Shown in pieces: positions 16,663 to 24,551 of a stretch of 38,143 bases of DNA. The position numbers and the translations under genes were made by a program. The stretch spans positions 1-38,143 of the forward strand of contig DJVH01000043.1 in the NCBI GenBank assembly GCA_002440825.1, given 5' to 3'. Origin of the DNA: Bacteriovoracaceae bacterium UBA6261 (GTDB taxonomy: Bacteria > Bdellovibrionota > Bacteriovoracia > Bacteriovoracales > Bacteriovoracaceae). The notes beneath the pieces are model-generated. The model was not told where the DNA came from. It saw nothing but the letters and a program-made list of their open reading frames with translations, and ran no database searches. Numbering within the stretch: the stretch's first letter is position 1; each line of letters opens with the position of its first letter.

Positions 16663-17892
16663 ATGACAAAAAAAATTGCGATCATCACAACTAGACAGAA
16701 TTTCAACTGGACCAGTATGCAGGAAATCCTTCCTGCACTGGAACAATGTTGGATGAGTTGCGCCGAAAAAAATAAAATCGAATACAAAGTTGTAAATGTC
16801 GACGAAACTCCCTTGCGGCAGTTTATGTCGTTTTTATTGCAAAGTGATGCCATCGTTATCATCGCCTTTAACGAAACCATTGCCCGATTCATGGTGGAAG
16901 TGAGAACTCGTTTAGGTTTAACAATTCCTTTTCTGTTTCATGTCCATGGTCTGGCTTCCATTGCTCTCTGGCCACTTCATCATTTTGGTGTTTTGCAATT
17001 GATGACTGAAGAGGATTCTTTTCTTGTGACGTGCCCGGGAGATTTAAATTGTCTCAAGCTCATCAGCGACAATCTGCAGGCTCGAATGATTCCTTTTCCT
17101 TATTATCCGATGGAGATCAAACCAAAAGCAGAAAGCTCTCAGTCTTTTGCTTATGTAGGAAGAATTTCAGACCAAAAAAATATTGATGTTGTCATCAAGG
17201 CTTATCATTTAATTGTTCAGGAGAACGAGAAGGCTCCTCCGCTGCTCATTTACGGAAAAGAAGATTTTCTTGGAAGCCCAAACATGGGAATTAAATCAAG
17301 CCAATGCCTTGCGGATTTAATGGAGCTTGTTTCATCACTCAACCTTGAAGACAAAGTTCTCTTCAAAGATTTTGTTCAAAGAGAAGTTCTTTATGGAGAA
17401 CTGGGCGGCAATCATATTTTTGTTTCGGCTAGTTCTCATTCTGATGAAAACTTCGGTATGGCCCTCATGCGTTCACTTTCTCTTGGAGCCACTGCTGCTG
17501 TCTCAGAATGGGGTGGGCATATACTATTTGGAATGAACATGCCCGAAAAGGTGAAAATGGCACCTGTTTCATTTGCCGGCGACAGACCTCGTCCGGAAGT
17601 TGAACAATTCAAAGAAGCCATGAAAGCAGCTCTGGCCATCAAAGTGAACCCAGAAGAACCGATGACTCTACCAGCATTTTTTTCTCCGGATGTCATTGCA
17701 GATCAGTTTCGCGGAGTTTTAAAACCTCTATCCACTCATGCCGATAAATTGCAACTTACAAGTCTGGCCTTAAGTTTATTTGAAGAAAAAAAGAATTGGA
17801 ACGCTAAGGGAGATCTGCAGAAAGTTTTCAGCTCTTATCAGGATCCTAAAGCGAAACTTTTTTTACAGGCTTATCGGACAACAAGCGGTTGA
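16663..17892 (+). CDS. Glycosyltransferase family 4 protein
   Basis: A 409-residue protein from ATG 16663 (MTKKIAIITTRQN), chosen because the upstream extension to 16585 lacks family character and overlaps the divergent gene. The N-terminal domain binds acceptor (FLFHVHGLASIAL). The C-terminal domain begins FAYVGRISDQKNIDVVIKAY, and VSASSHSDENFGMALMRSLSLG plus WGGHILFG form the E-x7-E-like nucleotide-sugar site. A GT-B retaining enzyme is expected. A TAAAG just before the start is a weak Shine-Dalgarno. The 3' end overlaps the convergent carbamoyltransferase fusion by 47 bases. Donor and acceptor are unknown. Confidence 0.85.
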   Translation: MTKKIAIITTRQNFNWTSMQEILPALEQCWMSCAEKNKIEYKVVNVDETPLRQFMSFLLQSDAIVIIAFNETIARFMVEVRTRLGLTIPFLFHVHGLASIALWPLHHFGVLQLMTEEDSFLVTCPGDLNCLKLISDNLQARMIPFPYYPMEIKPKAESSQSFAYVGRISDQKNIDVVIKAYHLIVQENEKAPPLLIYGKEDFLGSPNMGIKSSQCLADLMELVSSLNLEDKVLFKDFVQREVLYGELGGNHIFVSASSHSDENFGMALMRSLSLGATAAVSEWGGHILFGMNMPEKVKMAPVSFAGDRPRPEVEQFKEAMKAALAIKVNPEEPMTLPAFFSPDVIADQFRGVLKPLSTHADKLQLTSLALSLFEEKKNWNAKGDLQKVFSSYQDPKAKLFLQAYRTTSG

Positions 17893-20650
17893 GCTCTAAA
17901 AAATAATGCGCTCTATCCAGTACTGGAAGTGATTCTATCAAAGGCATCAAAATCCGTTTTAAATGAACAGCTCTGAATGGATTAAGACTGGTAAAATAAA
18001 AATCCAGGATTTCTTTTCTCACCGTTTCCTCTTCAGTTAAGAGCGAAAACTCGACTGGTTCATAAAGAAAAGTAATAAAAGGATTTATCCTTTTTTCGTA
18101 ACAAAACTCAAGGGCGCTGAATGCTTCTTTCCAGTTATCTTTTTGAATTAAAAAATTCATTCTGATATCAAAATCTTTTTCTTCTTTACGATAATTCAAA
18201 ATATCTTCGAGCGTGTTAAGAACCAGCGCCAACCTGCCGGGTTTCCGGATTTTGGCATAGACTTCAGGTATCAAACTATCAATACTGACGATTAAGGTTT
18301 TAAGTTTAATCTGGTCAAAAGCACTTCTGATTTTTTTATTAAATTGCCAATGAATATTTGAAGTAATTGTCCATTCGCAATCTTTATTACTTGCGGTCAC
18401 TTCATCAATTAACCTGAACGTGTCTGGCTGGATGAGAGGTTCACCGGAAAGCATATCAATCTCTTTCAGGAACGGAAAAATTTCAAGCTTGGCCGGCTCC
18501 CAAAAATTAATTTCATCATAGAGACCATTGGGAAGCTGCCAGATATCGCACATCTGACATTGCAAATTGCATTTTCCATTAAAATTCGCTGTGAGTTTCA
18601 GGATTGGTCCGGTTTGAACTTCGCTGAATTGAACATAAGGTAAAATTTTATTATTGTCCGTGCAGCGGTTGCACTGTTCGTGTTTGATATCAACTTTACA
18701 GGTTACAGGTTTACCTTCAAGAAATTCCCGTCTCCAGCTTTTGATTTTATCGTTGTTCCAGATTTCTGAAATTGAATTTTGTTTGATATTTCCTATGGGG
18801 AAATTGTTTCCTTTTTGACGACAAATTCCTACTGACCCATCCGGCTCAAGGATAATATTCGTAAAGGGAACAACACAGAAAGAGGCAGGTTGAAAACCTT
18901 TCGCAGAAATAAATTGATCCGCAGTTTCGACATCTTTTTTAATTCTTTCTAAGTCTTGAAACATTTCTTTCGACCTCAGCAATCGTATTTTTCCGATGTA
19001 CATTACATCAACTGGAGTGGTTTCAAAAAACCTGATTGCATCGTCGATTGTTTCTACAATGGGCTCACCCATTATATTCAGACTTGTATTAAGCAAACAA
19101 TATAAATTCGTTATCTTTCCAAAACTGTTAATCAAATTATAAAAAATTGTGTTTTGTGTTTCTCGAATGGTTTGCATTCTCGAAGTTTTATCAACGTGTG
19201 AAACTTCCATTAATACTTTTTCATATTTGGGTTTCACTTTAACAGCAAAAGACATAAACGAATTTTCAAAGTCAGAATCAACTTCAAAATACTCTGATGC
19301 TTTTTCCTGCAAAACACTGCATCCATACGGACGAAACTCTTCTCTGAATTTTATATTTTTATTTAGATAATTTTTTATTCCACTCCGATCAGGCCTGCAC
19401 AGAATACTTCTGTTTCCCAAAGCACGCGGACCGGATTCACTTCTTCCCTGGAACCAGCCGAGAACTTTTCCTTCGGCGAGATCTATTGCAGCTTTTGAAA
19501 TAAAATCATCGCACACTTCAAAATCAATTTTCATTTCACTTAATTTCCCGACCAATATTCCTTGTTCAGGATCTGAAGAGACTGGACCCCAGTATGAAAC
19601 TTGTTTTTCCATTGGAAAAGGTTTCCACTTATTGGGTTCTGTTGAAAAAAGAGCATAACTTGCACAGCCTAAAGCAATACCGTCATCGCCGGGGAAGGGA
19701 AGTACATAGATATTTTTGAAAAGTTTTTTCTCATAAAGTTTTGCATTGTTCGTACAGTTGAGTGCGCATCCTCCGGCAAGAATAAGATTGTCGTACTCGG
19801 GAAAATCTCTCAATAGTTTAGAGATAAGTGACTGGTAGTCTTTTTCAAACTCTTCCTGGACACTCGCCGCTATTTCCCGGAAATAATTCTGGTTAGAGCT
19901 TTCTTCCCAGTCTTTCTTTGTTTTCTCTTTAAAAGAATGATTCCATTTTAAACCGGCTAAAAACTCTGAACGTTTTTCTATTTTCTTCGCCTTTCCCAGA
20001 GGAGCAAGTCCCATGACTTTGCCGGAAGAGTTCGGGTCGTTAAAAATGAATTGAGAACACAATTCATAAATTCCACCGATGCCATCAGTTTGAATATGTC
20101 CGTGATTGTCTTTACGATGATTGATCCATCTTTTGAGAACGGCCTTTAATTGAACTCCATCCTGCAAATAGACACTGCATTCTTCAAGTAAATCAGAGCC
20201 AATCTCTCCTTTCACATCCTTGGCTTTTGATCCGGCACCATCCATGACAACAATAATGGATTTTTGAAACGGCGACATCGCCAGCGCAGCATAGGCATGG
20301 GCTTCATGATGGGAAACAAATTTTATGTCCGGATTGAACTTGCTCGAAAATCTTTCAAGCTTCTGTTTCCGGAGATAATCATAGAAAGGAAATTGTTCGT
20401 TATAAAAATTTTCAAAAAAAGCCGGAGTTTCAACATCTCGATTTTCAGCAATGATCAATTCGACAGACTCTCCGGCATAGTTTTGAAATTCTTTTAAAGC
20501 TTCAAAGGGCCAGGCTCCGGAATTTTTTTTCCTGGTCAGACGTTCAGTCTGCCAGATCTGCATTTTTTCGATCTGGCCTTCGGGAATATAGCAGACGGAA
20601 GAAAAGTATTTAGTTTTACCGATGCCTAAATAATTTTTTCCCGAACTCAT
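17846..20650 (-). CDS. NodU/TobZ-type carbamoyltransferase fused to twitch + radical SAM module
   Basis: A 934-residue two-enzyme fusion. Residues about 1-560 are a carbamoyltransferase: ERLTRKK near 36-42, SHHEAHAYAAL at 113-123 and VVMDGAG at 134-140 (metal site His/His/Asp), AGGCALNC at 292-299, GDDGIALG at 321-328, QGRSESGPRALGNRSIL at 401-417, FREEFRPYG and LNTSLNIMGEP in the C-terminal domain. Residues about 585-670 form an N-terminal-type twitch/SPASM domain with Cys592, Cys610, Cys651, Cys660 and Cys663. The radical SAM core follows, with Cys694, Cys698 and Cys701 in NGKCNLQCQMC, then DMLSGEPLIQP. The twitch-before-core order equals that of the genes at 25420 and 26742. It presumably carbamoylates a hydroxyl group and performs a radical step on the same molecule. 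The start has AGGAAG upstream and follows the DegT gene by 2 bases. Confidence 0.92.
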   Translation of the reverse strand: MSSGKNYLGIGKTKYFSSVCYIPEGQIEKMQIWQTERLTRKKNSGAWPFEALKEFQNYAGESVELIIAENRDVETPAFFENFYNEQFPFYDYLRKQKLERFSSKFNPDIKFVSHHEAHAYAALAMSPFQKSIIVVMDGAGSKAKDVKGEIGSDLLEECSVYLQDGVQLKAVLKRWINHRKDNHGHIQTDGIGGIYELCSQFIFNDPNSSGKVMGLAPLGKAKKIEKRSEFLAGLKWNHSFKEKTKKDWEESSNQNYFREIAASVQEEFEKDYQSLISKLLRDFPEYDNLILAGGCALNCTNNAKLYEKKLFKNIYVLPFPGDDGIALGCASYALFSTEPNKWKPFPMEKQVSYWGPVSSDPEQGILVGKLSEMKIDFEVCDDFISKAAIDLAEGKVLGWFQGRSESGPRALGNRSILCRPDRSGIKNYLNKNIKFREEFRPYGCSVLQEKASEYFEVDSDFENSFMSFAVKVKPKYEKVLMEVSHVDKTSRMQTIRETQNTIFYNLINSFGKITNLYCLLNTSLNIMGEPIVETIDDAIRFFETTPVDVMYIGKIRLLRSKEMFQDLERIKKDVETADQFISAKGFQPASFCVVPFTNIILEPDGSVGICRQKGNNFPIGNIKQNSISEIWNNDKIKSWRREFLEGKPVTCKVDIKHEQCNRCTDNNKILPYVQFSEVQTGPILKLTANFNGKCNLQCQMCDIWQLPNGLYDEINFWEPAKLEIFPFLKEIDMLSGEPLIQPDTFRLIDEVTASNKDCEWTITSNIHWQFNKKIRSAFDQIKLKTLIVSIDSLIPEVYAKIRKPGRLALVLNTLEDILNYRKEEKDFDIRMNFLIQKDNWKEAFSALEFCYEKRINPFITFLYEPVEFSLLTEEETVRKEILDFYFTSLNPFRAVHLKRILMPLIESLPVLDRAHYFLELNRLLSDKPVKKVSL

Positions 20651-20652
20651 AA

Positions 20653-21792
20653 TTACTTCCTGATGATCGAAGAAATTTTTTCTGCATAGGTTCTGACTTC
20701 GTCGAGGTCCATCTCAAAAGGAACATTTATTTTTAAAGTCGAAGTGAGATAATCAATAGAAGTAAGAAAGGCAGTTTTTTTGAAAGCGCGACCGGGTCTT
20801 TCTTTCTCAAGCAAGTGCATCCACTGCCAGCAGGCGTGAGCGGGTCTCAAGGAAATAGGAATGGCCACAATTTTATGTTCAACAAACTTCATGAGCTGCT
20901 GATTCGCTTCTGGTGCAGATGGAAAACGCAGGTAAAATGAAGTTGCACAATCTCCCGCTTCATCATGGGAAGAAACAATATCTATTTCATCTGCTCTCAA
21001 TACATCGAGCATGATTTTTTTTCTCACTCTCAACGCATGAAGGATCTGATCGAGTCTGCTGAGCTGAACATTCATGAGTGCTCCTGATAATTCAGAAACT
21101 CTCATTGATTGTCCGATAAAAGGCTGCACTTTGGTAAAAGCTTCCCTGAAGGTCGGGCCAAAAGAACAACAAGCATCCTGGATGCACAGTGCTCTTTGAA
21201 AAAAGATGTCATCATTAGTGGTGAAAGCTCCACCTTCTCCGCAGGATAAAATTTTATCGACGTTAAAAGAAAAGCACCCCATTTCTCCAATGGATCCAAG
21301 CCGCTTGCCTTCAAAGCTTCCGCCGCATGCCTGAGCAACATCCTCAATTAATAGTAAATGGTGTTCGTCGGCAATTTTTCGCAAGGAGCGCATATCGCAG
21401 GGATGTCCATCCATGTGAACGGCAACAATGGCTTTCGTCCTGGGTGTAATTGCATTCAGAACTTCAACAGGATCTATAGTTAAATTTTCATCGATATTCA
21501 CAATGACCGGGGTAGCTTTTGAATTGATGATAGCTGCAGCAGTTGCAAAGAAAGTGAAGGCAGGCATAATCACCTCATCCTCAACACTGAGCTCAAGGGC
21601 AGAAAGCGCACAAATGAGCGCATTCGTGCCGCTGGTAACCATCAAGGCATGATTCACACCCATGGTTTTAGCAAAATCCAGTTCAAATTGACGACACTCC
21701 CCAATGAAATCTTTTCCACGATTTCGAAAATACTTTCTGGAAAGAATGATTTCACTGACGGCCTTTACGTCGTCTTCATTGGTCACGTACAT
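20653..21792 (-). CDS. DegT/DnrJ/EryC1/StrS-family PLP aminotransferase
   Basis: A 379-residue protein with the family landmarks in order: LMVTSGTNALICAL (phosphate binding), PAFTFFATAAAI, MDGHPCDM, IEDVAQACGGSFEGKRLG (Asp151, Gln154) and GCFSFNVDKILSCGEGG, with Lys180 as the Schiff-base lysine. The C-terminal part has YLRFP and RPAHACWQW as in sugar aminotransferases. It would aminate a keto-sugar or keto-cyclitol using glutamate. The carbamoyltransferase-radical SAM fusion starts 2 bases later, so the two form an operon and likely act on one sugar. No in-frame ATG lies upstream before a stop, and there is no obvious Shine-Dalgarno. Confidence 0.93.
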   Translation of the reverse strand: MYVTNEDDVKAVSEIILSRKYFRNRGKDFIGECRQFELDFAKTMGVNHALMVTSGTNALICALSALELSVEDEVIMPAFTFFATAAAIINSKATPVIVNIDENLTIDPVEVLNAITPRTKAIVAVHMDGHPCDMRSLRKIADEHHLLLIEDVAQACGGSFEGKRLGSIGEMGCFSFNVDKILSCGEGGAFTTNDDIFFQRALCIQDACCSFGPTFREAFTKVQPFIGQSMRVSELSGALMNVQLSRLDQILHALRVRKKIMLDVLRADEIDIVSSHDEAGDCATSFYLRFPSAPEANQQLMKFVEHKIVAIPISLRPAHACWQWMHLLEKERPGRAFKKTAFLTSIDYLTSTLKINVPFEMDLDEVRTYAEKISSIIRK

Positions 21793-21884
21793 GTGAAAAT
21801 GATGCTTTTTTTAATGATCAATGACAATTGCCGATTTCCCCCAAAGATTGCTTTTTTTGAAAATCTGTTAAATAATTGTACTCG

Positions 21885-21890
21885 TATAAT
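21885..21890 (+). promoter_or_regulatory. Candidate -10 box TATAAT for the S74-domain gene
   Basis: A perfect TATAAT lies 18 bases before the ATG at 21909, within the largest divergent gap of the window (21793-21908, 116 bases). A TTGAAA at 21857-21862 is 22 bases upstream, too far for a standard pairing. Confidence 0.4.
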
Positions 21891-21908
21891 TAAATCCGGG
21901 AACTTAAC

Positions 21909-22409
21909 ATGCAAGACAACCAAAATAACGATAACAAGAAAACCTCTACTCAATCATCAACTGAAGCAAAGACTAAAAAAGAATACAAGTTCGGCGGCAT
22001 TCAGGAATTCAGCCTAGAGAAGATTGAAGAAGCCATTCTTGAAGACAGCGTTTACCTGGATGTTTTTGCTGGTTCTGATCTGGCATTCAAAGAAAACATT
22101 CGTCCTCTTGAAAACGTTCTAACTGCAGTTTCAAAACTTAACTGCATTTCATATGATTACAAAACAACAGAGTTCAGCCACAAGAATTTTCCGGTAGCAA
22201 GACAAGTTGGAGTTATCGCACAGGAAGTTAAATCAACTTTCCCTGAACTTGTTCGTCTTGACCAGGAAGGTGACCTTCAGGTTAACTACTCTCAACTAAG
22301 CACGATTGCTCTACAAGCGGTAAAAGAACTGACTACGCTGTTAGAACAATCTAATCAGCGCATTGCCAAGCTCGAAGCGGAAATCGAAAAATTAACGAAC
22401 GCTCACTAA
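21909..22409 (+). CDS. Free-standing Peptidase_S74 / intramolecular chaperone domain protein
   Basis: A 166-residue protein. Residues about 52-165 match the endosialidase-type chaperone domain: FAGSDLAFKENIRPLENV, LNCISYDYKTTEF, VGVIAQEVKSTFPELV, LQVNYSQLSTIALQAVKEL, then a C-terminal coiled coil. The catalytic pair Ser56 and Lys61 (S-x4-K) is kept, so autocleavage before Ser56 is possible. In phage tail spikes and adhesins this domain sits at the end of a long trimeric passenger. Here the N-terminal part is only about 55 residues (polar 1-24, then a short mixed segment), with no signal peptide. It may help trimerise another protein or be a trimer on its own. Its 3' end overlaps the PqqD-like gene by 18 bases. 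Confidence 0.85.
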   Translation: MQDNQNNDNKKTSTQSSTEAKTKKEYKFGGIQEFSLEKIEEAILEDSVYLDVFAGSDLAFKENIRPLENVLTAVSKLNCISYDYKTTEFSHKNFPVARQVGVIAQEVKSTFPELVRLDQEGDLQVNYSQLSTIALQAVKELTTLLEQSNQRIAKLEAEIEKLTNAH

Positions 22410-22679
22410 TTCAAGAGAAGTTGCACGGCTCAAAAATGGCTGAGCATCTTCCATGATTTTTGATGTGGGAACAGAGTATTCATTGGCCAGATCTTCAACG
22501 ATCTTTCCAAGTGTCATTTCGTTGGTAGAAATTTTCTGGAACATTTCTGCGGCAACGCCATCAATTTTATAAAAAACTTCATCATCATTCATTTTCATAA
22601 CAACGACCGTTCCGTCTTTATTGGTTCTGAAAACGATGCCTTCGTTCATGGTAAAAATATTTTCTGCTGTAAAATTCAT
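22392..22679 (-). CDS. PqqD-like protein (RiPP recognition element fold)
   Basis: A 95-residue protein with the PqqD pattern: DGTVVVMKMNDDEVFYKIDG, then AAEMFQKI, LGKIVEDLANEYSVP, and a final helix AQPFLSRATSLELV. PqqD-type domains bind leader peptides and present them to a radical SAM/SPASM partner, as in PQQ and mycofactocin synthesis. A strong GAGGAG Shine-Dalgarno lies about 5 bases before the ATG. It follows a radical SAM/SPASM gene and a Zn-dehydrogenase in the same direction (60-base gap), so those are its likely partners. No short precursor-like ORF is visible next to it. Confidence 0.83.
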   Translation of the reverse strand: MNFTAENIFTMNEGIVFRTNKDGTVVVMKMNDDEVFYKIDGVAAEMFQKISTNEMTLGKIVEDLANEYSVPTSKIMEDAQPFLSRATSLELVSVR

Positions 22680-22739
22680 AAAAGTCTCCTCAAAGATCTT
22701 CTTTAAATTTTGCTGGGAGATTTGTTTTTCGTAAAGGGA

Positions 22740-23759
22740 TTATTCCATGGCAATCACGACTTTTCCCGATGCCTGCAGATTAATTGCAGTTGCAAAGGCA
22801 TTATCCAGATTTTCACAAGAAAAAGTATGACTGACGATCGTTTGTGCCAGTGGGGCCAGACGGCCAGACCATTTCGTGATTGTTTCATTGAGAGTCGTGA
22901 GAGGAACACCTCGCATAAAAACCATACGGGTAGCGAGCCTGCTCAAAAGATCAGGAACAATTTCCACCTTTCTGGTGTACTTGCCTACCATTACTGCCAG
23001 GTATCCTTTTTTGGCAAAGACTGGAAGATAGTCCCAACCGCCTTTATTTCCATCACGGTCGCAAGTAGCATCGAACAACACATCAAAATGCTCTTTGCTT
23101 CCATGAAGGAGAAGGGCAACTTTCAGAGGAAGTGCATTGAGCCCAAGTTTTTTGGCCCGCTCAACTCTTTCAGCGACCGGATCCGTTATCGTCACTGGTA
23201 TATTTTCTTCTTTCAAAAGATAGGCAATTAAAATACCAACAGTGCCCGCTCCCATGACAAAAACATTCTCAGCTTTTTCAATTGAGTTCTCTTTCATTAA
23301 TCGAACGGCTTCTTCCGCAACGGCCATGACTTCGATTAGAACTTCGGATGGATCGCTTGAGGATAGTTTAAGTGCATTGAAGCCTTTCATCACAAGTTCA
23401 TGTCTTATAGCGCCTATTTCATTGGTCCCGAGATGAGTGGGCTTAGTACAATGGTTAACCGCACCTTTCAGGCAGTAAGTACATTGTCCACATCCGAATG
23501 TTGCCGAAGAAGTGACAAAATCTCCCTTGGTTACGTGAGTGATTTGAGAGCCAACTTCTTTCACTTCTCCGATCCATTCGTGGCCAAGATAAAGTTCAAC
23601 GTTGCCGCTCAATGAATAATGATAGAGATCTGATCCACAGACACCAATGAGTTTAGGTGCGACTCTGATTTCATCAGGTCCAATGTCCGCCTGAGATGCA
23701 CTCAGCTTTTTTTTAAATTTGCGATCGAGCCCTAAAACATATTCAAAATTTTGCTTCAT
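22740..23759 (-). CDS. Zinc-dependent medium-chain alcohol/polyol dehydrogenase
   Basis: A 339-residue protein from ATG 23759, which forms an ATGA overlap with the upstream radical SAM gene. The longer open frame from 23789 is rejected for that reason. GVCGSDLYHY and YLGHEWIGEV supply the catalytic zinc ligands. CGQCTYCLKGAVNHC is the structural zinc lobe. VFVMGAGTVGILIAYL and the acidic end TDPVAERVERAKKLG form the NAD(P) Rossmann fold. It oxidises a secondary alcohol or reduces a ketone; sugar, polyol or cyclitol substrates are typical. Coupling with a radical SAM/SPASM and a PqqD-like gene recalls dehydrogenase partners of radical-SAM-made cofactors, but also BtrN-like aminocyclitol oxidation. 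Substrate unknown. Confidence 0.9.
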   Translation of the reverse strand: MKQNFEYVLGLDRKFKKKLSASQADIGPDEIRVAPKLIGVCGSDLYHYSLSGNVELYLGHEWIGEVKEVGSQITHVTKGDFVTSSATFGCGQCTYCLKGAVNHCTKPTHLGTNEIGAIRHELVMKGFNALKLSSSDPSEVLIEVMAVAEEAVRLMKENSIEKAENVFVMGAGTVGILIAYLLKEENIPVTITDPVAERVERAKKLGLNALPLKVALLLHGSKEHFDVLFDATCDRDGNKGGWDYLPVFAKKGYLAVMVGKYTRKVEIVPDLLSRLATRMVFMRGVPLTTLNETITKWSGRLAPLAQTIVSHTFSCENLDNAFATAINLQASGKVVIAME

Positions 23760-24526
23760 AAAACTTCCAGTCTGTTGCAATTTTTGCACGCTTCGTATTT
23801 GTGTCGAAGACCTTTTCTTAATGAAGTTCTGAACTCTTTATATCTTTCAGAATTCCATATCTCCATCAGGGGCGTTTCCATAATATTCCCCATTTGATTC
23901 TTTTGATAAAAATCTTCAAAGCAAGGGACGATATTCCCTTTCACTGTTATTGTCAGCATCTGCCCGGGCAAAGCACAGGGCATAAAAGCCGTCGTTTTTT
24001 CATTGCCGACACCGTTTAAAACGCCCCCTCTATTGGTGAGGTTGATATCCGTAAAAGAACGATACGTGAGACGGTTTTTTTCGTCATCATTAAGAACATG
24101 TAAAGTTTTTTCAAACTGATAGTCGTCTGTTTTATCATGCTTGGTAATGATGAATTTACTCACCCCCGCTCTTAGCAATTGGCGGTAGAGCTCGGGGGTA
24201 AGAAGCGTTCCATTGCTATACAGCTCGATGGATGTTTCCGGCAATTGAGTTCGTGCGCGGCTGACGAAAGAAATGAGATTGGGTGAAAGTGTAGGCTCAT
24301 TGTAAAAATCAAAAGAGAGCCTCCCTTTGAAGTCCTGAAGGCGAAGTTCGGAGAGAATCTTCTCATAGACCTCCGGCGACATATGCCCTTTTTCAATCCT
24401 GCTGGACACAGAATTAGGACAATATGCACAAGCCATATTGCAACCATGATTAATTTCTATTTCAACGGCCCTAAAAATATCATTCACAACAGGCATCCGG
24501 CATAAGGATTTTTGAAATCTTAACAA
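23756..24526 (-). CDS. Radical SAM/SPASM domain protein, first gene of PqqD operon
   Basis: A 256-residue protein. INHGCNMACAYC provides Cys29, Cys33 and Cys36; FDFYNEPTLSP stands in for GGEP; LYSNGTLL and KFIITKHD follow. The C-terminal part MPCALPGQMLTIT, GNIVPCFEDF and EACKNCNRLEV has at least four Cys for an auxiliary cluster, as in compact SPASM enzymes such as BtrN. The frame starts at TTG 24526 with AAGGAT upstream. ATG 24496 is an alternative and would fit better if the putative promoter at 24517-24545 is real. Operon partners are the dehydrogenase and PqqD-like protein. Either sugar/cyclitol dehydrogenation or peptide modification is possible. Confidence 0.88.
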   Translation of the reverse strand: MLRFQKSLCRMPVVNDIFRAVEIEINHGCNMACAYCPNSVSSRIEKGHMSPEVYEKILSELRLQDFKGRLSFDFYNEPTLSPNLISFVSRARTQLPETSIELYSNGTLLTPELYRQLLRAGVSKFIITKHDKTDDYQFEKTLHVLNDDEKNRLTYRSFTDINLTNRGGVLNGVGNEKTTAFMPCALPGQMLTITVKGNIVPCFEDFYQKNQMGNIMETPLMEIWNSERYKEFRTSLRKGLRHKYEACKNCNRLEVL

Positions 24527-24539
24527 CGGCCAGTATCCT
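24512..24539 (+). promoter_or_regulatory. Candidate promoter for the nucleotidyltransferase-like gene
   Basis: TTGAAA at 24512-24517 and TATCCT at 24534-24539 are separated by 16 bases, with the ATG 12 bases further on. It lies almost entirely on top of the minus-strand candidate promoter, so polymerase binding at the two would exclude each other. Confidence 0.35.
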
Positions 24540-24545
24540 TGTCAA
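24517..24545 (-). promoter_or_regulatory. Candidate promoter for the radical SAM-dehydrogenase-PqqD operon
   Basis: Read on the minus strand, TTGACA (24545-24540, perfect) and TAAGAT (24522-24517) are 17 bases apart. The expected start is about 24510, downstream of the TTG start codon and upstream of the ATG at 24496. It overlaps the opposing candidate promoter at 24512-24539. Confidence 0.5.
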
Positions 24546-24551
24546 AAGAAC

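Noticed and set aside
17846..20650. Two separate genes (carbamoyltransferase and radical SAM)
   Set aside because: The frame is continuous across the domain junction near residues 560-590 with no stop or internal start with a Shine-Dalgarno that I can see.
21800..21860. Cobalamin or SAM riboswitch in the largest divergent gap
   Set aside because: The 116-base gap shows only AT-rich sequence and a -10-like box; no B12-box or paired-helix pattern is visible, and other gaps are too short.
21649..22017. Plus-strand 122-residue ORF spanning the DegT-S74 intergenic gap
   Set aside because: Most of it is antisense to the DegT gene and the rest runs out of frame into the S74 gene; no Shine-Dalgarno or domain.
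22710..23231. Plus-strand 173-residue ORF
   Set aside because: Long but antisense to the zinc dehydrogenase, with odd composition and no recognisable domain.
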